A stretch of DNA of 48,053 bases from Hyphomicrobiales bacterium (GTDB lineage Bacteria > Pseudomonadota > Alphaproteobacteria > Rhizobiales > JAJFHR01), in NCBI GenBank assembly GCA_021775475.1, contig JAJFHS010000038.1:1-48053 (forward strand). Reading direction: 5' to 3'. The notes beneath the pieces were generated by a model. The model saw only the letters and a program-made list of their open reading frames with translations. It made no database searches and had not been told where the DNA came from. The translations under genes and the position numbers were made by a program. Below, one piece after another: positions 12,256-21,865 of this stretch (its first letter is position 1; the number at the start of each line of letters is the position of its first letter).

Positions 12256-13851
12256 GTGAAAACACTATCAAAATTACTAACCGGGGTGGCTATTGCCGTA
12301 GCAATGGCTGCAGCACCCGTGTCCGCCAAGCCATTTAAATGGGCTTTTCAGGGCGATGCGCAGGGTCTTGACCCGCATGGATTGAACGAAACTTTTTCTC
12401 TTGGGTTTTTGGGAAATGTCTATGAAGGCATGACCGCTTATGACGGAAATCTTCAACTGGTTCCAGCCCTTGCCACCTCCTGGAAAACCATCAGCCCGAC
12501 CGTATGGCTGGTTAAATTGCGCGAAGGCGTGAAATTTCATAATGGTAATGATTTTAATGCTGATGATGTGATCTTTTCCTGGAAAAGAACCCAGACTGAA
12601 GGTTCTGACCAGAAAACCCGCGGCAGCTTGATTTCGAAGATCGTCAAGATTGACGATTTTACTATTGAACTGCATACAGCAGCACCCTTGCCGGTATTGA
12701 TGCAGGAAATGACCTTCATTTACATTATGGACAAGGAATGGTCGGAAGCTAACAATGCCACCAAAGCGGCCAATGTAAAAAATGTCAATGAAGTGGGCTA
12801 TGCCAACCAGAATGCCAATGGTACCGGCCCATTCATGATTGTTGAGCGCCAGCCTGGCGTTAAAACCACCTTCAAGCGCTTTGATGGTTATTGGAACAAA
12901 GATATTAAAACCAATGTCACAAGCGTCGAATTTACACCGATCAAGGAAGCTGCCACACGCGTTGCGGCTTTGATTTCAAGGCAGATTGATATGGTGTATC
13001 CGGTTCCGGTTCAGGACTGGAAGCGGCTGGAAGATGCTTCGGGAGTTCGCGCTCTTACCGGTCCTGAGGCTCGCACTATCTTCCTGGGCATGGACCAGTT
13101 TCGCGATGAGCTTTTATACTCATCCGTTAAGGGTAAAAATCCTTTCAAGGATATTCGTGTACGCAAGGCTTTTGCCGCGGCAATTAATCTTGATGCCATC
13201 AAGCAGAAAATCATGCGCGGTGCTGCAACGCCGTCGGGCCTGATGGTTGCCCCGCAGATTAATGGCTATAATGGCAAGATCAATACGCCTTACAAGTATG
13301 ATCCGGCAATGTCGAAAAAACTGTTGGCTGAAGCAGGCTATCCCGATGGCTTCACCGTGACCATGGATTGTCCTAACAACCGTTATGTAAATGACGAAAA
13401 AATCTGTCAGGCGGTTGCCTCGATGCTGGCCAAGGTCGGTGTCAAGATTGATCTTCTGGCACAGCCAAAAGCGAAATATTTCGCCAAGGTTTTAGCCCAG
13501 AACAATTATGACACCAGCTTTTACCTGCTGGGTTGGACACCGGGTTCAATTGACAGTTACAATGTTTACCAGAACCTGCTTTCCTGCCAGAACGCCGAAA
13601 AGAAAATGGGCGCTTTCAATCTGGGCAATTACTGTAACAAACGTGTCGACGAAATTGGTGCCCTGGTGGCGTCCGAAACTAACAAGGCCAAGCGTCAGGC
13701 TTTGATCGATGAAGGATTTAAAATCGTTCAGGATGAAGTCGGCTACATTCCTCTGCATCAACAACCTCTTTCCTGGGGTGCTGGCGATAATATCGAGTTG
13801 ACCCAGCGTGCGGACAATGTGTTTGATTTACGCAACGTCGTCGTAAAATAA
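12256..13851 (+). CDS. Periplasmic dipeptide/oligopeptide-binding protein (SBP family 5)
   Basis: Solute-binding component of a DppA/OppA-like ABC importer. A Sec signal peptide is visible (KTLSKLLTGVAIAVAMAAAP, cleavage probably after VSA), followed by the family-5 pattern LKWAFQGDAQGLDPHG-like start, VWLVKLREGVKFHNG and DDVIFSWKRT. The GTG at 12256 is chosen because AGGGAG lies seven bases upstream and the signal peptide begins there; an upstream TTG at 12214 would spoil the signal. Mature length is about 505 residues. The gene is separated from the permease genes by a terminator-like hairpin and a repeat, which would give excess binding protein. Confidence 0.93.
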   Translation: MKTLSKLLTGVAIAVAMAAAPVSAKPFKWAFQGDAQGLDPHGLNETFSLGFLGNVYEGMTAYDGNLQLVPALATSWKTISPTVWLVKLREGVKFHNGNDFNADDVIFSWKRTQTEGSDQKTRGSLISKIVKIDDFTIELHTAAPLPVLMQEMTFIYIMDKEWSEANNATKAANVKNVNEVGYANQNANGTGPFMIVERQPGVKTTFKRFDGYWNKDIKTNVTSVEFTPIKEAATRVAALISRQIDMVYPVPVQDWKRLEDASGVRALTGPEARTIFLGMDQFRDELLYSSVKGKNPFKDIRVRKAFAAAINLDAIKQKIMRGAATPSGLMVAPQINGYNGKINTPYKYDPAMSKKLLAEAGYPDGFTVTMDCPNNRYVNDEKICQAVASMLAKVGVKIDLLAQPKAKYFAKVLAQNNYDTSFYLLGWTPGSIDSYNVYQNLLSCQNAEKKMGAFNLGNYCNKRVDEIGALVASETNKAKRQALIDEGFKIVQDEVGYIPLHQQPLSWGAGDNIELTQRADNVFDLRNVVVK

Positions 13852-13864
13852 ACAGCTATTGAGA

Positions 13865-13920
13865 ACGAGCCCTGTTTTACTTCCTCTCGTATGGGAGATG
13901 TAGACGGGGCTCGTTTTTTT
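13865..13920 (+). terminator. Terminator or attenuator after the peptide-binding protein
   Basis: An 8-bp outer stem (ACGAGCCC 13865-13872 with GGGCTCGT 13907-13914) runs into seven or more T residues. The long loop has its own small CTCTC/GGGAG hairpin. Since the remaining transporter genes lie downstream, it probably works as a partial terminator. Confidence 0.7.
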
Positions 13921-13957
13921 AATTACCGTAAAGCCGTGTTGCGTTAATCGGACTCAA

Positions 13958-14087
13958 CCTCATCTGTCATCCTCGGGCTTGACCCGGGGATCCATACCGT
14001 TGCGCTCTCGAAAACAGTTTTACTGTCTTGTGGTCGTGGGTATTGAGGAATGGATCCCCGGGTCAAGCCCGAGGATGACGGGTGAGG
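13958..14087. repeat. Long palindromic repeat with GGGCTTGACCCGGGGATCC arms
   Basis: Arms at 13958-13994 and 14051-14087 (37 bases) are complementary apart from two mismatches, with a 56-base spacer. The arm type (GTCATCCTCGGGCTTGACCC) is a very common dispersed intergenic palindrome in alphaproteobacterial genomes. It is a different family from those at 3307 and 42003. Confidence 0.85.
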
Positions 14088-14157
14088 GAGTGGTGAGAGC
14101 CCAATTAATTGCAACACTGATGTTTTAGCCAGATTTCCCGGGACCGCCTTTTAAAAA

Positions 14158-15141
14158 ATGATAAGTTTTATTGTCAAACGGTTGTTGCAAAGTGCGTTGG
14201 TAATGCTTAGCGTTGCCTTTATTGCCTTTGCCTTATTTCGCTTTGTTGGCGATCCGGTTGCCAATATGGTTGGTCAGGATACGTCTACCGAAGAGCGCAT
14301 TCAAATACGCAAAGCTTTGGGGTTGGATGATCCGGTCTATATCCAATTTCTCAATTTTACTAAAAATGCCGTTCAAGGTGAATTTGGCAACAGTTTTACT
14401 TTAAGGGTGCCGGTTTCCGGGCTGATGGCGCAACGATTTCCCGCTACCCTGGAGCTTTCCCTGATCTCGGCGATTCTGGCACTGGCTTTAGGTGTGCCGA
14501 TGGGGGTTTACACCGCCATTCATCGAAAAACCCTGCTTTCGAAAGCGTTTATGACCATTTCTTTGATGGGCGTTTCTTTACCGACGTTTCTGATAGGCAT
14601 TTTGCTTATATTGATTTTCGGGGTGGTGTTGCGCTGGTTACCGACATTCGGGCGTGGCGATGTGGTTGATCTGGGCTGGTGGTCAACCGGACTGCTTACA
14701 GCTTCAGGCCTCAAAGCCATCATCCTGCCCGCGATTACCCTTGGTATTTTCCAAATGACGTTGATCATGCGTCTGGTGCGCGCTGAAATGATGGAGGTGT
14801 TACGCACGGACTTTATCAAATTTGGCCGTGCACGAGGTTTGAGTGATCGCTCATTGCAGTTTCGCCACGCCTTGAAAAACACCCTGATACCAGTGATTAC
14901 CATAACCGGGCTTCAGGTCGGCTCGATCATTGCTTTTGCCATCATTACCGAAAGTGTGTTCCAGTGGCCGGGCATGGGGCTGTTGTTTATTCAGGCCATT
15001 GGCAATGCCGATATACCGATCATGGCAGCCTATCTGGTGTTGATTGCCTTCATTTTTGTAGTGATCAATCTTGTGGTTGATATTCTTTATTTTGTAGTTG
15101 ATCCGCGTTTGCGGTCTTCGTCTGAGAGTGGCAGTGAATAA
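14158..15141 (+). CDS. Peptide ABC transporter permease (DppB-like)
   Basis: Inner-membrane permease of 327 residues with the standard DppB/OppB start MISFIVKRLLQSALVMLSVA. Several membrane segments follow, and the EAA loop that contacts the ATPase lies around EMMEVLRTDFIKFGRARGLS. It overlaps the next permease gene by eight bases with the start chosen there. No strong ribosome-binding site is visible before the ATG. The substrate cannot be read from sequence; di- or oligopeptides are the family default. Confidence 0.94.
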   Translation: MISFIVKRLLQSALVMLSVAFIAFALFRFVGDPVANMVGQDTSTEERIQIRKALGLDDPVYIQFLNFTKNAVQGEFGNSFTLRVPVSGLMAQRFPATLELSLISAILALALGVPMGVYTAIHRKTLLSKAFMTISLMGVSLPTFLIGILLILIFGVVLRWLPTFGRGDVVDLGWWSTGLLTASGLKAIILPAITLGIFQMTLIMRLVRAEMMEVLRTDFIKFGRARGLSDRSLQFRHALKNTLIPVITITGLQVGSIIAFAIITESVFQWPGMGLLFIQAIGNADIPIMAAYLVLIAFIFVVINLVVDILYFVVDPRLRSSSESGSE

Positions 15142-16084
15142 TCAGGACCAGGAGGTGGAGCGCGGTGTCGTGGCGGATTTTTTCTTCCGCATAAGCGACA
15201 GTGATTTGTGGTATTCCTTCTGGCACACACCCATAGCCGTGGGCTCTGCTGCCTTGTCTTTAATCCTCATCGTCGGGGCGGGTTTTGCGCCTTTCATTGC
15301 ACCCTTTAACCCGTTTGATCTCGCCACTCTTGATCTGCTGGATTCAAATCTACCACCGACATGGCAAGTTGGGGGTGATCCGCGTTACTGGCTTGGCACG
15401 GATGATCAGGGCCGCGATATCCTGTCGGCGGTGCTTTATGGCTCGCGAATTTCGCTGTTGGTGGGTTTTGCCTCTGTTGCTCTGTCGCTAGTAGTTGGCG
15501 TTGGTCTTGGGCTGGTTTCCGGCTATATGGGCGGGCGTGTTGATGCGATTATCATGCGTATTGCTGACGTTCAGCTTTCCTTTCCAGCAATCCTGATAGC
15601 GCTCCTGGTAGATGGCGTGGTGCGCAATATCATGCCCAAAGAAGTGCATGAGGAACTGGCGCTTTACGTCATCATTTTTGCCATCGCCATTTCGGGCTGG
15701 GTGCAATATGCCCGCACCGTGCGCTCTTCGGTGATGGCGGAGAAGGTCAAGGAATATGTTCAGGCCGGGCAGGTTATCGGCCTGGGAGCATGGGCGATCA
15801 TGTGGCGGCATATTCTGCCCAATATTCTGGGGCCGGTCTTTGTTATCGCCACGCTGCATCTGGCATTGGCGATCATCACCGAGGCGACGTTGAGTTTTCT
15901 CGGTGTCGGCCTGCCGCCAACGACACCGTCTTTGGGCACGCTTATTCGCATCGGCAATGAATATCTTTTTTCCGGTGAATGGTGGATCACCATTTTCCCG
16001 GGGGCAGCGCTCGTTTTGATTGCGCTTTCCGTCAACCTGTTTGGTGACTGGCTGCGTGATGCCATCAACCCGAAACTGCTTTAG
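15134..16084 (+). CDS. Peptide ABC transporter permease (DppC-like)
   Basis: Second permease subunit, about 316 residues. It has an N-terminal helix (PIAVGSAALSLILIVGAGFA), the DppC motif WLGTDDQGRDILSAVLYGSR, and an EAA loop near EYVQAGQVIGLGAWAIMWRH. The start is taken as the GTG at 15134, which follows GAGAG with suitable spacing and overlaps the dppB-like stop. An upstream TTG at 15098 would give a longer overlap. It pairs with the preceding gene to form the membrane channel. Confidence 0.93.
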   Translation: MNNQDQEVERGVVADFFFRISDSDLWYSFWHTPIAVGSAALSLILIVGAGFAPFIAPFNPFDLATLDLLDSNLPPTWQVGGDPRYWLGTDDQGRDILSAVLYGSRISLLVGFASVALSLVVGVGLGLVSGYMGGRVDAIIMRIADVQLSFPAILIALLVDGVVRNIMPKEVHEELALYVIIFAIAISGWVQYARTVRSSVMAEKVKEYVQAGQVIGLGAWAIMWRHILPNILGPVFVIATLHLALAIITEATLSFLGVGLPPTTPSLGTLIRIGNEYLFSGEWWITIFPGAALVLIALSVNLFGDWLRDAINPKLL

Positions 16085-16092
16085 GTCTGCCG

Positions 16093-17787
16093 ATGTCACA
16101 ATTACTGATTGATAACATCACCGTTGAATTTCCTGGTCGCAAGGGAGATTTTATTGCGGTTGAAAGTGTGACGCTTGATTTGCAGGCGGGTGAAATACTT
16201 GGTGTGGTAGGTGAATCCGGTGCCGGGAAATCAACCGTTGGCAATGCCGTTATCGGTCTGCTGCAAAAACCCGGGCGGATGATACAAGGTGAGATTTTAC
16301 TTGATGGCAATCGCATTGATGACCTTGATGAAAATCTGATGCGGGCCTTGCGGGGCAAGCGCATCGGCATGATCTTTCAGGATCCGCTGACATCGCTGAA
16401 CCCGCTGGAGACAGTTGTTGAGCAACTGATTGAAACCATTGATCTGCATTTAAAGGTGGGTGCTAAAGCTGCGCGCAAGCGGGCAATTGACCTGTTGGGG
16501 CAGGTTGGTATCGACAATGCCGAAGTGCGCTGCGATCAATACCCGCATCAGTTTTCCGGCGGCATGCGCCAGCGCGTGGTCATTGCGCTGGCTTTGTGTG
16601 CTGAGCCTGACGTTATTATTGCTGATGAGCCGACAACAGCGCTGGATGTCTCAGTGCAGGCGCAAATTCTCGATTTGATGCGCGGGATTTGCCGGGATCG
16701 CAATGTGGGCATGATCCTGATTACCCACGATATGGGGGTGATTGCGGAGGTTACGGATCGTGTGGCAGTGATGTATCACGGCAGGCTGGTTGAACTGGGA
16801 AAAACAGCGCAGGTTCTGGGCCAGCCCAAACATGAATATACCAAATCTCTGATTTCCGCGGTGCCGCGTTCTGATCGGCGCATAGACCGTTTTCCCCTTG
16901 TTACCTACATTGAAGATGTGGGTGATATGCCCGACATTGATCTCGATGCCCATTGGCTTGGTCAGGCAAAAGCGTATGAAAAAAATGATGGTCCGCTATT
17001 GAAGCTGACTGATTTGTCGATGCGGTTCATTACGCGCCATTCGATTTTTCCCTCCAAGCGGCAGTTCCTTACCGCTGTTGATGAAGTGTCGTTTGATATT
17101 GAGCACGGTGAAGTATTTGGCATTGTTGGAGAAAGTGGCTCGGGCAAATCCACCATCGCGCGTATGATTACCGGTATCTACCAACCTACCGGGGGTAAAA
17201 TTGAATTTGCCGGAACCGATTTAACCGCCCTGAAAACGGCAAAAGAAATCAACCCGTGGCGGCGTCAGATGCAGATGGTGTTCCAGGATCCGTTCTCGTC
17301 ACTCAATGCCCGCATGCGTGTGGCTGATATTGTGGCAGAGCCGATTAATTTTCACAAACAGGCCGCGTCAAAAGAAGAATGTCGGGAGATCGTCAATGAC
17401 CTGCTTGAAATTGTCGGGCTGGGTAAAGTTGCCGCGCGGAAATTCCCGCATGAGTTTTCCGGTGGCCAGCGCCAGCGCATATCCATTGCCCGGGCTTTGG
17501 CAACGCGTCCGCGCTTTTTGGTGTGCGATGAACCAACGTCGGCGCTTGATGTCTCCATTCAGGCGCAAGTGCTCAATTTATTGAAAGATCTGCAGGAAGA
17601 ACTTGGGCTGACCATGATGTTCATTTCACACGATCTTCCTGTCATTCGGCAGATGTGTGACCGGGTTATGGTGATGAAAGATGGCAAGCTGTGTGAGATT
17701 GCGGCAACCGAAGATTTGTTCAACAATCCCCAACATGAATATTCACGTCATCTGCTCGACCTGATACCAAAATTCGGCGCTAGCTAA
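16093..17787 (+). CDS. Fused dipeptide ABC transporter ATPase (DppD-DppF type)
   Basis: Two complete ABC ATPase domains in one 564-residue chain. Domain 1 has Walker A GESGAGKST, signature FSGGMRQRVVIALAL and Walker B VIIADEPTTALD. Domain 2, from about residue 300, has GESGSGKST, FSGGQRQRISIARAL and [11 protein letters not shown]. Such fusions are common in alphaproteobacteria (GsiA/YejF-like) and replace separate DppD and DppF. It powers the permeases encoded just upstream. It ends ten bases from the convergent phosphatase gene. Confidence 0.95.
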   Translation: MSQLLIDNITVEFPGRKGDFIAVESVTLDLQAGEILGVVGESGAGKSTVGNAVIGLLQKPGRMIQGEILLDGNRIDDLDENLMRALRGKRIGMIFQDPLTSLNPLETVVEQLIETIDLHLKVGAKAARKRAIDLLGQVGIDNAEVRCDQYPHQFSGGMRQRVVIALALCAEPDVIIADEPTTALDVSVQAQILDLMRGICRDRNVGMILITHDMGVIAEVTDRVAVMYHGRLVELGKTAQVLGQPKHEYTKSLISAVPRSDRRIDRFPLVTYIEDVGDMPDIDLDAHWLGQAKAYEKNDGPLLKLTDLSMRFITRHSIFPSKRQFLTAVDEVSFDIEHGEVFGIVGESGSGKSTIARMITGIYQPTGGKIEFAGTDLTALKTAKEINPWRRQMQMVFQDPFSSLNARMRVADIVAEPINFHKQAASKEECREIVNDLLEIVGLGKVAARKFPHEFSGGQRQRISIARALATRPRFLVCDEPTSALDVSIQAQVLNLLKDLQEELGLTMMFISHDLPVIRQMCDRVMVMKDGKLCEIAATEDLFNNPQHEYSRHLLDLIPKFGAS

Positions 17788-17797
17788 AAACCCATAT

Positions 17798-18577
17798 CTA
17801 AGAAGAGAATATTTCGATGGCCTGTTCATGCAGACGCTTGTCGCCGCAGGCAACAAGCCTGTCACCGGATGATTTCGTTAATCTATTGCCTTGCCAGTCG
17901 GTGACGATGCCACCGGCACCTTCTATTACCGGTACCAATGGCAGGTAGTCGTGGATATCGAAGGCAACATCGAAGCCGATATCTATGCGTCCTGTGGCTA
18001 TTTGTGCATACGCCATGCAACTGCCGCCATAGACATTGAGCTTGGTTGCTTCTCGCATGCGCTCAAGATAGGGGCGGTCCTGTTCGTTATAAAAATCCGG
18101 GTTGCTGGTCGACATCATTGCTTGGGAAAGCTCTGCACACGGTCGGGTGCGTACCTGGCTACCATTGCGGGTGGTGGGGGCATTATCCCAACCAATCCAG
18201 CGTTCCCGCGTCAATGGAATATCAATGGCACCGAGAACAGGGACGCCATTGTGCAACAAGCCCAGCAAAGTGCCAAACACCGGAAATCCAGCGAGGAAGG
18301 GCAGGGTGCCGTCAATGGGATCGATGGTCCAGGCGAGTTCGGCATCTGCATTAGTGTCTTCGCGTTCTTCGCCCAGAATGCCGTGGTCGGGATGGGCTTT
18401 TGCGATGATTTCGCGAATGCAATCTTCAACCGCCTCATCAACCGTGGTTACCGGGCTGCCATCGCCTTTGATTTCTGTATCAAAGGGTTTGGTGCCGATT
18501 TCGCGGATAAGGCTGCCGCTGGCATCCAGCATGGTTGCAGCGCTGTCAGCAAAGAAACGGAAATCCTGAGCATTCAT
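17798..18577 (-). CDS. Inositol-monophosphatase-family phosphatase (HisN-like)
   Basis: Mg-dependent, Li-sensitive-type phosphatase of 259 residues. Metal-binding motifs are GILGEE (about residues 67-72), WTIDPIDGTLPF and the C-terminal aspartate region FDVAFDIHDYLPLVPVIEGAGG. The GDGSPVTTVDEAVE pattern and the DPIDGTLPFLAG stretch look like histidinol-phosphatase HisN, but the exact substrate is not readable. The start overlaps the stop of the homoserine-dehydrogenase-like gene (ATGA), so it is the last gene of the amino-acid operon. A role on a phosphorylated amino-alcohol is possible (inference). Confidence 0.85.
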   Translation of the reverse strand: MNAQDFRFFADSAATMLDASGSLIREIGTKPFDTEIKGDGSPVTTVDEAVEDCIREIIAKAHPDHGILGEEREDTNADAELAWTIDPIDGTLPFLAGFPVFGTLLGLLHNGVPVLGAIDIPLTRERWIGWDNAPTTRNGSQVRTRPCAELSQAMMSTSNPDFYNEQDRPYLERMREATKLNVYGGSCMAYAQIATGRIDIGFDVAFDIHDYLPLVPVIEGAGGIVTDWQGNRLTKSSGDRLVACGDKRLHEQAIEIFSS

Positions 18578-19623
18578 TTTTTCTTCCTCGTTACGTTAAT
18601 TTCCCGCTGGGCGGAAAAGATGTGGACTGCATCTCGCAACATTGCAGCCGCCGTCGGTATGGGTTCACGCTCCCAAAGTTTGTAATAGTGGATGCCGAAA
18701 ATATCCGTGTGCATTTCAACAGCCATTTCCCAGCCCTGGCATTGAGCAAGAAAATCTGTTGCCGGCAAAACCACCGGAGATACGGAATATCGATTGTTTT
18801 CGGCACTGGCGATCAGTTTCACCGAATTTCCCTTTTGCTTTTCACTGAGCAGGAAATCAGGTGTGATGTGGCTCATTCCGGTAACAGAAATATCGTCAAG
18901 TGAGATGTTCGCCTGCATGATTGAATTGACAATAATCAGCAATTTGTTGGCGCTGTCCCATCCCTCTACATCCAGCGAAGGGTCAGCCTCGGCTATGCCG
19001 CGTCTTTGGGCTTCAGCCAAGGCATCATCATAAGAATTCGCCTCTGTCATTTGATCGAGTATGAAGTTGCTGGTGGCGTTGAAAATCCCGCGAAGTTTGA
19101 GGATGTCTGCGGCGATAAAGTCGCGTTGCCCGATATTAAGAACCGGCAGCCCACCACAGACCGTGGCGCTGTATTTCAGGCCGGCATGATTTTCGCTCGC
19201 CAGTTTGTGCAATTCATTATAGGCAACGACAATGGGCCCCTTGTTGGCCAGAACAACGGAAACCCCCTGGCTCAATGCTTCGCGGGCAACAACAAGACCG
19301 GGGCCACCGGTTTTTAAATCAACCGGAGAGGCTTCAAATACAAGGTCACAAGCGCAATCGCCTATGGCTTTTGATGTGGTTTGCCCGGGTAAAGCGCCAT
19401 CAAAATCAACCGCTCGTCTACCAGATGCTTTCGCCGATACAATAGCCGATGGATCAAAGCCTTCTGCGTTACAGGCAACGCCGCTGCTGTCGGCAATCAC
19501 AACGATTTTGAATTTAACACCATAATCGCGCGCCAACCGCTCACGCTTTTGAGCAAGGATGGTCAATAGGTTCCGATTGACACTGCCCAGACCGATAATG
19601 GCGGTTTTTATTTCCACGTTCAT
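18574..19623 (-). CDS. Homoserine-dehydrogenase-like NAD(P)-dependent enzyme
   Basis: 349 residues with an N-terminal Rossmann fold (AIIGLGSVNRNLL, residues 9-20) and a homoserine-dehydrogenase catalytic domain. ATSNFIL (183-189) and the block around DVEGWDSANKL (218-228) carry the expected Asp223 and Lys227. There is no ACT regulatory domain, unlike the usual biosynthetic Hom of about 430 residues. The gene sits inside an amino-acid uptake operon rather than with thrB/thrC. I infer a catabolic or substrate-specific variant; ordinary homoserine dehydrogenase remains possible. Confidence 0.85.
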   Translation of the reverse strand: MNVEIKTAIIGLGSVNRNLLTILAQKRERLARDYGVKFKIVVIADSSGVACNAEGFDPSAIVSAKASGRRAVDFDGALPGQTTSKAIGDCACDLVFEASPVDLKTGGPGLVVAREALSQGVSVVLANKGPIVVAYNELHKLASENHAGLKYSATVCGGLPVLNIGQRDFIAADILKLRGIFNATSNFILDQMTEANSYDDALAEAQRRGIAEADPSLDVEGWDSANKLLIIVNSIMQANISLDDISVTGMSHITPDFLLSEKQKGNSVKLIASAENNRYSVSPVVLPATDFLAQCQGWEMAVEMHTDIFGIHYYKLWEREPIPTAAAMLRDAVHIFSAQREINVTRKKK

Positions 19624-19627
19624 TTAC

Positions 19628-20380
19628 CTAATGAGTTAGTATCTGACTTAGAAACAATCGGGTGCGTTCGCTTTTTGGGCTTTCAAAAAATTCGACCGGT
19701 GGGTTCATTTCGACGATTTCGCCTTGATCCATGAACACTACCTTGTCAGCAACCGAGCGGGCAAAACCCATTTCATGGGTAACCACAATCATGGTCATGC
19801 CTTCTTCCGCCAAGTCGGTCATAACGTCTAGAACTTCCGAAATCATCTCAGGGTCAAGGGCGGACGTGGGTTCATCAAACAGCATAATTTCCGGGTTCAT
19901 GCACAAGGCGCGGGCAATTGCCACGCGCTGCTGCTGGCCACCGGAAAGCTGGGCGGGATATTTGTCGGCCTGATCAGCAATGCGCACGCGGGTTAAGAAC
20001 TTCATTGCTATTTCACGGGCTTCAGGCTTGGGCGTGTTGCGCACCAGACGCGGGGCCAACATCAGATTATCTACTACCTTTAAGTGAGGAAAAAGGTTGA
20101 AGCTTTGAAAAACCATGCCGACTTCGCGCCGTACCGCATCGATATCCTTTTCAGATTCGGTCAGTTCATTGCCGTTGACAATGATGCGCCCGCTGTTGTG
20201 TTCTTCGAGACGATTGATGCAGCGGATCATGGTTGATTTGCCCGAACCCGATGGGCCACACACCACGACCTTCTCGCCTTTGGCGACGGTCAGATTGATA
20301 TTTTTAAGGGCCTGAAATTTACCAAAAAACTTGGCGACATTTTCAAGCACGATTATCGGCTGGCCTTCATTTATTGTCAT
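19628..20380 (-). CDS. Polar amino-acid ABC transporter ATP-binding protein (GlnQ/HisP-like)
   Basis: 250-residue ATPase of the PAAT family: Walker [15 protein letters not shown]-loop [10 protein letters not shown], signature [15 protein letters not shown], Walker [15 protein letters not shown] and H-loop VVTHEMGFA. It lies one base after the permease gene and four bases before the dehydrogenase gene, inside one operon. It supplies energy to the two permeases upstream. Confidence 0.95.
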   Translation of the reverse strand: MTINEGQPIIVLENVAKFFGKFQALKNINLTVAKGEKVVVCGPSGSGKSTMIRCINRLEEHNSGRIIVNGNELTESEKDIDAVRREVGMVFQSFNLFPHLKVVDNLMLAPRLVRNTPKPEAREIAMKFLTRVRIADQADKYPAQLSGGQQQRVAIARALCMNPEIMLFDEPTSALDPEMISEVLDVMTDLAEEGMTMIVVTHEMGFARSVADKVVFMDQGEIVEMNPPVEFFESPKSERTRLFLSQILTH

Positions 20381-20381
20381 G

Positions 20382-21077
20382 TCAGGCTTCTTTCTTCAAA
20401 TACCGGCTCATATATCTTTCGAACCAGCCAAAACTCTTTTGAATAATCAGTGTCAAAATCATGTAGATCACCGCCAGCGAGATAAAGACTTCATAAGGTG
20501 CAAATGTATCGGCAACAATTGTGCGCGCAATCCCCATCATGTCGAGCAGAGTTATGGTGCTGGCCAAAGCAGTAGCCTTCATCAGGGAAACGATATCATT
20601 GCTGTAGGCCGGTATTGCCAGGCGCACGGCGATCGGTGTGGTGATATAGATAAACCGCTGGCGCACAGATAACCCCAAAGCGGAACCGGCTTCATGCAAC
20701 CCTCGAGGCACACCGAGAATGCCGCCACGCAGGATTTCGGAGACGTAGGCTCCGGTGTTGAGAGACAGCGCGAGGATGGCACAGCCATAAGGTTCGCGTA
20801 ATATCGGCCAGAAGATGCTTGTCCGAATGAACTCAAATTGCGGCAGCCCATGATAGATAATGAATATCTGAACCAGGATGGGGGTGCCGCGAAAGATATA
20901 AATGTAAACCACAGCGGGCCACTGCAGATACCATCTGCCGCTGATGCGCATGAGCAGAAGGATGATCGCCAGTATGGTTCCAAGGAAAGCGGAAACAAAC
21001 AGCAGTTGCAACGTTAGACTCAGGCCCGTCAGCATTTTCGGGATACTGTCAATTATCAGTGAAAAATCAACAATCAT
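20382..21077 (-). CDS. Polar amino-acid ABC transporter permease, second subunit
   Basis: 231-residue HisM/GlnP-like inner-membrane protein with about five helices, starting [20 protein letters not shown]. The EAA-loop region [20 protein letters not shown] is typical. Its start overlaps the end of the other permease gene by four bases. It forms a heterodimer with it. Confidence 0.93.
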   Translation of the reverse strand: MIVDFSLIIDSIPKMLTGLSLTLQLLFVSAFLGTILAIILLLMRISGRWYLQWPAVVYIYIFRGTPILVQIFIIYHGLPQFEFIRTSIFWPILREPYGCAILALSLNTGAYVSEILRGGILGVPRGLHEAGSALGLSVRQRFIYITTPIAVRLAIPAYSNDIVSLMKATALASTITLLDMMGIARTIVADTFAPYEVFISLAVIYMILTLIIQKSFGWFERYMSRYLKKEA

Positions 21078-21769
21078 CGGCCATGCTCCAGATGCTTGTT
21101 GGCGTATTTTTCAAGCCCCATGACGGTTAAAGTAATGATGGTCGAAAATGACAGGTAGATGAGGCCCACAACAATGAACATGGTGAAGGGCTTGCCGGTG
21201 GTTGCGGTCGCCTGTTCGGCGACAAACAGGGTTTCGTTAAGGCCAATGATTGAGATGAGGGCTGTGTCTTTTATCAGCGATAACATGTGATTGCCAAAAG
21301 CGGGCAGGGCGAGACGCCACATTTCGGGGATTTGAATATAGATAAATGTCTTGAAACTGGAGATGCCGAGCGCGCGGGCGGCTTCAATCTGGCCGGGATC
21401 AACGCCGAGAAAAGCGCCGCGAAATGTTTCGGTTGCATAAGCTCCGACAACGAGTGCGATGCCAAAGGAGCCAACCCAGAACGGCGGGATGTCGAGAAAT
21501 TTAATATTCGGATCAAAAATCTGGACAATATTGGTGAGGGCTATCGCGGCACCAAAATATAGCAACAGCAATACCAGAATTTCCGGTACACCGCGAAAAA
21601 TCACGGTGTATGCGGCGGCTATGTTATTGGCGATACGGTTTTTGGAGAGTTTGGCACCAGCACCTATGAGGCCGAACAGGACCATGAGAAACAAGGAGAC
21701 AATGAAAACCTGGGCGACTACAACCGAGCCCCAGAAAAAATCATCACCCCAGCCGGAAAGCTCTTCCAC
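21074..21769 (-). CDS. Polar amino-acid ABC transporter permease, first subunit
   Basis: 231-residue HisQ-like permease. It has an N-terminal helix (VVVAQVFIVSLFLMVLFGLI), FRGVPEILVLLLLYFG in place of the usual FRGTPLLVQLF-type motif, and the EAA loop EAARALGISSFKTFIYIQIP. It is encoded 96 bases downstream of the binding-protein gene. Substrate specificity comes from the binding protein and is not evident here. Confidence 0.93.
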   Translation of the reverse strand: MEELSGWGDDFFWGSVVVAQVFIVSLFLMVLFGLIGAGAKLSKNRIANNIAAAYTVIFRGVPEILVLLLLYFGAAIALTNIVQIFDPNIKFLDIPPFWVGSFGIALVVGAYATETFRGAFLGVDPGQIEAARALGISSFKTFIYIQIPEMWRLALPAFGNHMLSLIKDTALISIIGLNETLFVAEQATATTGKPFTMFIVVGLIYLSFSTIITLTVMGLEKYANKHLEHGR

Positions 21770-21865
21770 AAAGTTGCCCTCTGTTGACCGAATCTGTTGC
21801 GGTTTTTTTGAAATTCGGTGTCAGCGGTGAGGCAATTTGGTCTCACCGCCAGCATTGTTGGAAGA

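Larger units (their letters stand above)
13852..14157. other. Gap between binding protein and permease genes
   Basis: A 306-base stretch with no supported gene. It holds a hairpin with T-run (13865-13920) and a long inverted repeat (13958-14087). Both could reduce read-through into the permease genes or protect the 3' end of the binding-protein mRNA. Confidence 0.75.

Noticed and set aside
15488..16099. 203-codon minus-strand open frame
   Set aside because: It is antisense to the DppC-like permease and is rich in His, Asn and Arg as expected for a shadow of membrane-protein codons.
17891..18685. 264-codon plus-strand open frame
   Set aside because: It lies opposite the phosphatase and dehydrogenase genes, which have clear family motifs; this frame has no recognisable domain.
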